Source: Acanthaster planci
Lineage: Eukaryota; Echinodermata; Asteroidea; Valvatida; Acanthasteridae
Assembly (NCBI RefSeq): GCF_001949145.1
Contig: NW_019091450.1
Location: 1,334,758-1,398,757 of the forward strand
DNA: 64,000 nucleotides
Direction of reading: 5' to 3'
Position 1 is the stretch's first letter, and the number at the start of each line of letters is the position of its first letter. Positions 56,101 through 64,000 of the stretch are shown here, in pieces. The notes under the pieces are model-generated. The model was not told where the DNA came from, searched no databases, and saw only the letters and a program-made list of their open reading frames with translations. The translations under genes and the position numbers were made by a program.

Positions 56101-59100
56101 ACTGATTCCGTTTGAATAAGCAAGCAGTTCTCAAAATGGTACTCCTTGTATCAATTCTTCCAGATAAAGATTAGGGGTGAGTGGTGAGTTGATGTCATAA
56201 ACACAAAGCATGCATTTGACATGTAAGAAGACCAATAGTGCAAACATTAATCTACATGTACATGTACATGTACATGTAATGCCTTGATGACTACATGTAC
56301 ATGTACGTGGGGCCTCCGTATACACAAAAGTACCGATACATTTGTAAGTCATAGTTCACAGGGTGGGAAGACCTTGAGGAACTCTTTTCAATGTGAGGGA
56401 TTTCCTTATCTTAAAGTCTTTGCAAAGACGATTTGTTAGTTTCCTGGGGCTCCAAGCGATTTCCAAGCACAAGCTTTGGAAGGCTCAGTGACAAGTCTTT
56501 TCAGACGCAAAGCAAATTGAAACCCCGCATAATGGTTGGAAGGGGACGGTGATCTCCCTGGCTATTCAGCTATTATGTGCATGTTTGGAGAAACCTTGTG
56601 ACAAAAGTCACACTGCCTGTTCAACAGATTTGCAGGTAGTTAGAAATTAGCAATCTAGTATTCATTGTTTCCTCAGAGTCTGCACTTTGGTTCAAATGAG
56701 TTGTTGTCCTAACCGGAGTTCACAGGTTTAGCAACCTTTCCCAGAACCTTTAGCCATGGGCAAACACACGAGTGGGAATACAATGAACGAATGCTGTAGA
56801 GGTGTGTGGCACAAATATGAAATAAATGAGTTGTAATGGCCATCAACACTTGCAATATGTCAAACCATATGGGACCAGTGTTCTACCTAGGACCATTTTA
56901 GTGCAGGGTCAATTTTTGGATTGCGAAGCATAGCGAGTGGTCATCAGCGGAGCTCTCGCGGCTCATAGCCATGAACACATGCACGCTGCCTCTAGGGAGG
57001 CTACATTATATCTCATAATTTCACATCCCGGTCTCGTAACAATGCCAGCTTGATGTTCTCAATGCTTTCTGATGCTTGAAATAATATCGAATTGGTACCG
57101 GTACATTTTCAGTAATATTTCAGTTCATTTTTTGGAAAATCCGTGCTGGGTGGCAGAGCCAATTTGAACCTGAGAGCCGGGTGGAAATTTGCAGTACCGT
57201 ATGATGCCACCCAGCACCGCCCATCGTGGCTAGAACACTGTATGGGACACTTCCTACTGGTAACGCACTGTGCCAGCAACACAGGGCTACAACATTATGA
57301 TTTTTATAAACTAATGAATCATTTTTTTCTGTTTGGGTTTAGTGATTACTTGTCGTGCAACCCCAAAAAGCCAGTTGTCCAAATTATGCAACCTGGCATA
57401 CATTTTTCCCAAAACAAATGAGAACCTTTTCAATTTTTGGAAATGACAGAAATCTGACATGCTATGTAGCACTCAGTATCTGGAAACAGAGTTTTTCTTA
57501 AACTGCAGAGAAGGCTATACAGTACTACATGTTGGAGGTTTTCCGGCTTCAGAATTTGGGGCTGAGTGCTCAAGTTGCACCTTCTATAAATGGTGTTTGA
57601 TTTTTTAAAATCTAGGTTCTTAATTCATCCAACCAAAAACTGGAAGTGGTCAGCCAGCCCAAGACCAGCCTAGAGATCAACTAATCAAAAACCCAAAATA
57701 TCATACTGAGCCTCACTACCACAATCTGATAAGATAAAACTCCCTTTTAAGAACTTTTAATCGACTGCAATCCTGAAATCAACTTTAATGCTTTTATTAT
57801 TTGGTTTGGTTGCTGGGGCATGAATCTTTCTCAGAGGTAACAAATGCAACTTCAAGCTCATGTGCTGATCTTCCTTATTGAGAGGCCCAGAACACACATG
57901 CACAACATTGTCATGAAGCTGTTTCTGTTTGTGACAAATTTATGTCCTTCTTTTTATTTACATCAACAAAATATAGTAACCATCCAATTGCAAACATCTC
58001 AATTGTCAAGGCATGCGCATGAAAGCTAATGATTGACAAAGGTATTCAATAATGCTGGCTTTGATTCTGAAGCCAGGCAGTAACAGTGTACGTTAAATTT
58101 CACCCAAAAAATCACTGGGAAAACAAGCTGCATTTACTATTAGCAGGAACTAACCACACTTCATTACCGCAACCAAATAGATATCACTGCTCTTGTAATG
58201 TGTGGCACAGCCCAACTAAAAACGTGGGACAAACAGTCTACAGAACCCATTGTGACAGGGAGGGTCCTCGCAAGGCTAAAAATAGGAGCAACAACATTCC
58301 GTGTGAAATTGAATCTTCAGTCCAATTGACCAAGAGTCAGGACAGCGGCGGCAGTGTGGCGTGGCCGTGGATACTTGTTGGCTCAAGTGTACTGTACTTG
58401 CTGCAGGTACCCCTACCCGGTAGAGCTGACAGGGAGCATGTGCAGTGTGTCCTTGTGCAAGGGCAAGATTTACTTGTACATGTAGCTATGAGAGCAAAGG
58501 GTTCAGTCAGATTTGACAGTGATCGTTTGAGATAAGAAGGTGTTGATGTCATCAAGCTTGTAAACTTGCAAGAGGGGATGCATGGTGTGTGTCTGAAACC
58601 AATACCTGGACACAGGCTACGCCCATTGCTAATTTGGCAAGGTTTTCTTCTCCTGGTCTAAAGGTCACCAACCTTTAGACAGGCCAATGATAATTAGGAA
58701 TTTGCCCAATTATAATTCAGCAAGGTTTTATCCATCTAAAGGTCACTGACCTCACACACCTTTGAATCTTGAAACCACTGCAAGGGGACTCTCAAAATAA
58801 AGTTCAGTTTTACCATGCGATTTGTTTAGTGCCCCACACCCATAATTCATTTTAGTTTTCTAGAAATGCACTGTCAGTGCAAAGTTCGTGAAGTAAGTAC
58901 ATACACGTACTGGTACTATGTATGAGTACAGCGCAGACATATTTGCTGTACATAAAAATCTGTTGTTACATACCGGTACTTTTATAATGCGCGTACAAAA
59001 AAGTTCTACAGTAGGCCTATATGCTGTTCTACAGTTCAAAGGTTGCATACATGTAAATTCATAGGACTCTATGCATTAATTGCAGACACTGAAATAAAAC

Positions 59101-59855
59101 AGAAATTATCACTTTCAGAGAAAGATGCATGTTTATACTCTATATTACACACGCATGGTAAAAGAATGTTACCAGTAAAGATTCTGACTGTTATGTTTCT
59201 GAAATCAGATCTGTGCTTAGGAACGCTAGGCACTCCACATGCAGTACATGCAAGTACAGGGAATTCTGGACACAGTTAAGCGTAACTCCCAAGAGACTTA
59301 TTTTAAAGGTCCTCCACACTGTGCAACGAACACGTACTGCATGGCTACCGGTACTGATCTGGGATGTTAACGGTTTACCGCTAGGTACATGTACTGTACA
59401 TGTGCCAGTATGTGTATCCCATAAACCAAGAAAAAGGTCCACATGTTGCAGGTTGCTTAAGTTTACCTTTTGTGAACCAAGCCAGGTCCACATAACTTGG
59501 GGGTTTACCCCTCTCTGAATGAGGGTTTTAAGGGGCATTTTAGGTTAAGGTCGGCCACAGCAAAACAAAGAGGAACAGTCACGGAAACCAACAAAAAATC
59601 CGGCTTCAGAGAGCGTTCATGACACAAGAAAAATATAACTTTAACAGTTTTTCTGTCCACACCTGGCACAGGTGGTCATGGTGTATAGAAAGTTAACATA
59701 AACATGGCTGCACCCAATTTACCGGGCCCAAGGAAGAATTGTTTTTCATCCTAAGGGATATCTGCTGGTAGAAAAAAAGGACGTGGGTACACATGTATTT
59801 AGGCATTAAATCTCCTTACTTTGGACTTGATGTAACATACATGTACAATGTACAT

Positions 59856-60121
59856 GGGTAATTCCAGAAATTGGGAGGCCTTTTTTTTGTGTCCCTGTCA
59901 CATCGCACATATCATTTTGTAAGTTCAGAAAACATTTTCTAATTTCCAGGAGTGACAATTTCCAAGAGTGACGAATTACTGCAAGTTACCTGTCAAACAA
60001 AGAGTAATACCAGTAGTTTGAAATCAATTCCGGTGATATTTCTATGTCAAATAACAAAGGTCAGATGTAACAGGGACACAAAAATGTCACACTTTTGGAC
60101 CCCTAATTTCTGGAATTATCC
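59856..60121 (+). mobile_element. MITE family 2, copy 1
   Basis: The ends GGGTAATTCCAGAAATTGGG and (reverse complement of right end) GGATAATTCCAGAAATTAGG form terminal inverted repeats of over 20 bases. The 266-bp body is non-coding. The same sequence, inverted, recurs at 61070-61327. Confidence 0.8.
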
Positions 60122-61069
60122 GCATACATACATGTATATACATGTGCATCGGTGGTTTATCAATGCGCACAGTCAACTTTGTTGATTTTTCTGTCCATTC
60201 TACATGTAGCTTTATGACTAGCACTAAACTACCGGTACGGTACCAATACTGATGAATGCATGCACCAGAGTTACCACAAAACAAGATTTTTGCCTGCAGT
60301 AAAACTGAAAGCAGATTCAGAGAAGGGAAAACCTGGAATCATGCAGCCACTGGGTAAGTGACTTGGAAGTAAGAAGCTGCAATGGGTAACTAGAAAAGTA
60401 TGTAGATGAACACTGGCGAGAAAAAAGTGACACTTCAGGCTTGAGTAAAAATGACCAGTTCTGTAAACAAGCTATTGCAAGCCACATTATGTTTGGTTAA
60501 TTAAAGAGGCATTCATAACACCCATTAATGTGCATGATCAGTTCTCAAGAATGCACACAAGAACACACACACATGATACATGTACCGGTACCACAGGGTT
60601 CAATCTTCAAAAGACATCAGCCCCTTTAAACCTGCATACTGTATTTATTTTTCCAGAGGGCTTAAATGACAGTTCAATGAGGTGATATGATAGCAAAGGA
60701 ATCCCTGCTTCTGGGAGGCATGCACACAAACAAAATATGACTGGCTCTAGAAATATTTTCACTGTGGAGGACATCTGCTTGGGCCTACTCGCAAAACAAG
60801 ACCAGTATAGGTCAAAATCAATTTCAAAACTTAAATGTTAAATGCAACTGGAATGGGCGTTTACACTTTTACAGACTAAAATAAGTGGCTACTCCCATAT
60901 AAATGGAAGAAAAAATATTACAAAAGGATTTTTTTCAATGTGGAAATAATCAACCTTTTATTCCACTTTCAATTTTATTATAAAACTATTCCTTGTGAGT
61001 GATTAATAATGTGGTCAGTAACAGCATGACCAAATTTTCATTTTGTTTTCAACTTGCCAACTGTGTAAT

Positions 61070-61327
61070 GGGTAATTCCAGAAATTAGGGGTCAAAAAGT
61101 GTGACATTTTTGTGTCCCTGTTACATCTGACCTTTGCTATTTGACATGGAAATGTCACCAGAATTGATTTCATAACTATTACTATTTGTTTGGCAGTTAC
61201 ATGTAATTTACGTTAATTCATCACTCTTGGACATTGGAAAATATTTTCTGAACTTACAAAATAATATGTGTATGTCAAATGTAACAAGGACATGAAAAAA
61301 AAAGACCCCTAATTTCTGGAATTATCC
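61070..61327 (-). mobile_element. MITE family 2, copy 2, inverted relative to copy 1
   Basis: It begins GGGTAATTCCAGAAATTAGG and ends TTTCTGGAATTATCC. Its reverse complement follows copy 1 along the whole length, including AGGTCAGATGTAACAGGGAC and TTTTGTAAGTTCAGAAAA. It is separated from copy 1 by about 950 bases. Confidence 0.8.
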
Positions 61328-61954
61328 TAATTCCAACTAGACAAATGCTACCAGTGCACTTCTGTACAGGTAGCTCCAGGACTTCACAAACAGTGCTTTG
61401 ATTTTGCGAGTCCAGTACGGTATGGTAGTTTCTCTAACTATTGCCATCAAAGCTCCAGATGTACATGTACATGTAGCCTCTGAACTGCTGACTGCCGACT
61501 ATTTTCTACCATGTCACATAGAAAAAAAGGGATCCTGCAATGATTGGGCCGGACACTGGATCACGCCAATGTTTGGCAAATCGGCAAAACACAGGATTGA
61601 CAAAAATTGACACAGAATCTGCACACGATCCGTACCACAACTCAACGCATTGACCTCGGCCCAAAGCAGTCAGTGTACATGTACATGTACCGGTACATTA
61701 TACAAGGGTGTGATTGGCCACTTAAAATTAAAGCTGAAAACAGCTACAGTTAAGGAAAAAGCTGAAATGTAAAAAGCTCTCATATTTTTGTACAGACCAG
61801 ATGTACAAAAAATCTGAAATTCAGGGTCAACACTCAACATCTAAACAAAAAAAAGCTATAAACAAAAAAGAAATCTGCTACATGTACATTACAAATAAAG
61901 GTAAATTTTCCACCCCTGATGACACTGAACATCATGAGCAGAGCCAGGGAACTG

Positions 61955-62185
61955 CATGTACATGTACAATGTGTGTGGTACTATGCATCACAATGCACTG
62001 CGTGTCATAATACAGGTACATGTCACATGTACATGTGCATGTACATGTACTTTGCACACTACAGTATACAGGTACACATACATGTACATAGTACTGTACA
62101 TGTACATACAGTACATGTACGTACATGTAGTGATGTACATGTACCGTACATGATTGGGCAACTGCACATGTGGTACATGTACATG
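61955..62185. repeat. Dense ACATGTAC palindromic cluster
   Basis: More than a dozen occurrences of GTACATGTAC-type words in about 230 bases, interspersed with unique sequence. This is the densest such cluster in the window apart from 18266-18415. Confidence 0.85.
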
Positions 62186-63052
62186 TGAACCATATGCATT
62201 GGTGACAACAGAGTGCTACTGATAGGGTATGAGCAGCAATGTGACATGTCCACAGTTAATTCTCTCAACTCAGTGGCAATAAAGGCAAACAAAATTAATC
62301 CTTTATACTCAGAGGAATTTAGTATCATTGCTGCGTAAACTGACATGTTAAGGAAGTACATGTACATGTATGTTTTTGTGTTATTGGGAATTAGGCCTCC
62401 ATAATGGTACATCACTAAGGTTTGTCAACACAAGTTTCTCAAGGATATTTATTGAAGGAATCAGAAAAAAGGTAACTGGACTGAAGTGTGCACATTTATG
62501 GCAACTGTCCGATCCAGACGACTTGAAGAATGAAACACAGGCAGACATGGAGACAGCTGCACTGAAACACAATGCATACAACGTGTACATGTACATGTTG
62601 TGCCGTACATGTGGCTTGCAGTAAATGACAGGCAAGCCTGGTTTTCTGGCACCTTACCTGCTGAAGTACATGTGCTTGATCACTGCACATGGGTACTTGA
62701 GTACTATATGCACATGTACGAGTACAGTCAACAACATTACCTATCTACAATTTATAACAGTCAGTTTCTGTTCTTGCTGCTTGTCTACTAATATGAAACC
62801 TAAAAGCCAAACAACAGATGTGTTTTTTCCCCTTTTTAATGGGAACTAAACTAAACTAAACTAGCACTTGTATTTTTTTCCCCAAAAGTACAATGACTCA
62901 ATGTACTGTACATTAGAAAAAACTCTGCAAAGCTTTGTAATGCAGCCTCATTTTTTGTCCCCATAACAAAGTAATCAAACTATTCTTTTGAAACAGTTGA
63001 GTTTTTAAAAAAAAACTTTCCATGCCGGTAACTACACATTCAAATCTGGGAT

Positions 63053-63199
63053 GATTCACAACAGTGCGGCTCCAAGAGTTTGCAACAGGCTGGCCAAACA
63101 CAATGCGTGAAATTTGTCAACCCAATACCTGTTTGGCAAGGGTTGACAGATTTTGCACGTTGTGATTGGCCAACACGTTGCAAACACTTATTGTGAATC
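63053..63199. mobile_element. MITE family 1, copy 2
   Basis: The left end GATTCACAACAGTGCGGCTC, then CAAGAGTTTGCAAC, pairs with the right end GTTGCAAACACTTATTGTGA ATC. It shares the TTCACAA(T/C)AG and AAGAGTTTG blocks with the copy at 47911-48095. Both also contain (T)GGCCAA near the arm ends. It is a 147-bp non-coding foldback. Confidence 0.65.
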
Positions 63200-64000
63200 A
63201 CCCTTATTCTGGAATGATGAAGTTGTTCACATACATGTACTGTATGAACATTTTCCATCCTCCACGATTGTAGCACAAAAATACAAAAATCCCATATTTC
63301 TGCATTTGACATTTTTGGGATATCAATACATATAAGGAAACAGAGCAACTTTCCACTTTAATATGATTCCAACGTGTGTGTGTGGTTTCCCTGGAAACAA
63401 AGCAGAGAAAGGAGGCACATTTCCTCTCTCTATGATTAAACCTACCGGTAAATGTACAATGTAGGTAGATGATACAAACCAAATAAAATAGACTGTAGTA
63501 ACTGTACTTTATTGCCAATAGACAGGGTACATGTGTGTTCATTTACCGGTACATGTACATGTAGTCCGGACTTTCTATTAAAAGCTCAAAAAAATCCAGG
63601 GCTTTCCAGGTGGACCCCTGATGTAAACACACTGGACCATGTGGCAAGTTACAATCTTTAATCCAGGGTTTCTCTGGTTCGAATCCTTGAGCCCAATGGA
63701 TGTACCATGCATGCATGCAGCATAATATCACAGCAGCTAGGCCAGACTGTCCTGACCAATGAATTTATGAAGTCAAACTGCAGCAGGAAGAAATGTTTTC
63801 AGGGGAGGGAGTCAATATTTCCTGGAGATATGCGTCAATACATGTGGTTTACCTAATGGAGTCCAGTGAAACTGAAGGTCTAGCAAATTCCACATCAGTG
63901 ACCTGGATTCAATCCCACTGAGGTCAATAAGTCAAGGGGGGGGAGGGTGGCTTCAGCTTTGCCTTAAATATTCTAATTTGTAACTTTTCCCAAGAGTCTC

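Larger units (their letters stand above)
48729..64000. other. Long region without a supportable gene; repeat-rich
   Basis: About 15 kb. It may be the first intron of the longer FHOD transcript or intergenic DNA. It contains the foldback at 52866-53189, two inverted copies of a second MITE family (59856-60121, 61070-61327), a second copy of MITE family 1 (63053-63199), an ACATGT cluster at 61955-62185 and SINE-like box B sequence near 63678. Conserved exons for the FHOD GTPase-binding domain were looked for and not found. No RNA gene is recognised. Confidence 0.5.

Noticed and set aside
59467-59514. 48-base segment with acceptor CCCTCATTCAG, donor GTAAAC and phase 1-1 (RGKPPSYVDLAWFTK)
   Set aside because: Signals and phase are acceptable, but it is far upstream of the FH3 exons, matches no FHOD N-terminal sequence I know, and such a segment is expected by chance in 15 kb.
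63640-63700. Possible tRNA gene around a perfect GGTTCGAATCC box
   Set aside because: No matching box A at the right distance and no cloverleaf stems. At most a SINE remnant.

Overview
The window is a piece of a large, intron-rich animal gene. It lies entirely on the minus strand and encodes the middle of a FHOD-family formin (the FHOD1/FHOD3 group of actin-assembly factors). No prokaryotic or viral gene organisation is present. Base composition is moderate (roughly 40% GC by eye). There is a dispersed excess of the palindromic words ACATGT, GTACATGTAC and TACCGGTA, many short inverted-repeat elements and tRNA-derived SINE relics. Together with the very conserved FHOD exons, this suggests a marine invertebrate deuterostome. 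A lancelet (Branchiostoma-like) genome is my best guess, not a proof. A run of 315 N at 32716-33030 marks a scaffold gap.

Transcription runs from high to low coordinates. Six exons between 46401 and 40066 encode the armadillo-type FH3 region and align residue by residue with human FHOD3 as I remember it. Exon 7 (38858-39096) is a highly basic segment. The window then holds about 37 kb of linker-coding DNA: one exon of 2178 bases (28741-30918) plus many small exons down to 1632. The FH1 and FH2 domains and the C-terminal autoregulatory domain (DAD) must lie beyond the left edge. The usual N-terminal GTPase-binding-domain exons were not found. A phase-compatible candidate alternative first exon sits at 48614-48728, and 49-64 kb shows no convincing gene.

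Three features stand out. First, the giant exon carries an array of about nine acidic-leucine motifs (D/E-rich, then [VLI][LM]x[LMI]LSxG). A tenth lies in a separate exon at 17 kb. They look like the leucine half of the FHOD DAD. Second, exon 7 carries two tandem copies of a segment that looks like the basic half of the same DAD (RKSLRRSLK; RRSL..G..LSPDDA). Together these suggest a linker full of DAD mimics, which might compete for or multiply autoinhibitory contacts with the FH3 region encoded next door. Third, nineteen consecutive linker exons, as modelled, all begin and end in the same codon phase (1-1). The linker is therefore a cassette in which almost any exon can be skipped without a frameshift, but a few skips would create a stop codon exactly at the junction.

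The introns carry several inverted-repeat (MITE-like) elements, including two families with two copies each, a non-LTR retrotransposon relic, SINE relics, an approximately 66-bp triplicated repeat and ACATGT-rich microsatellites.
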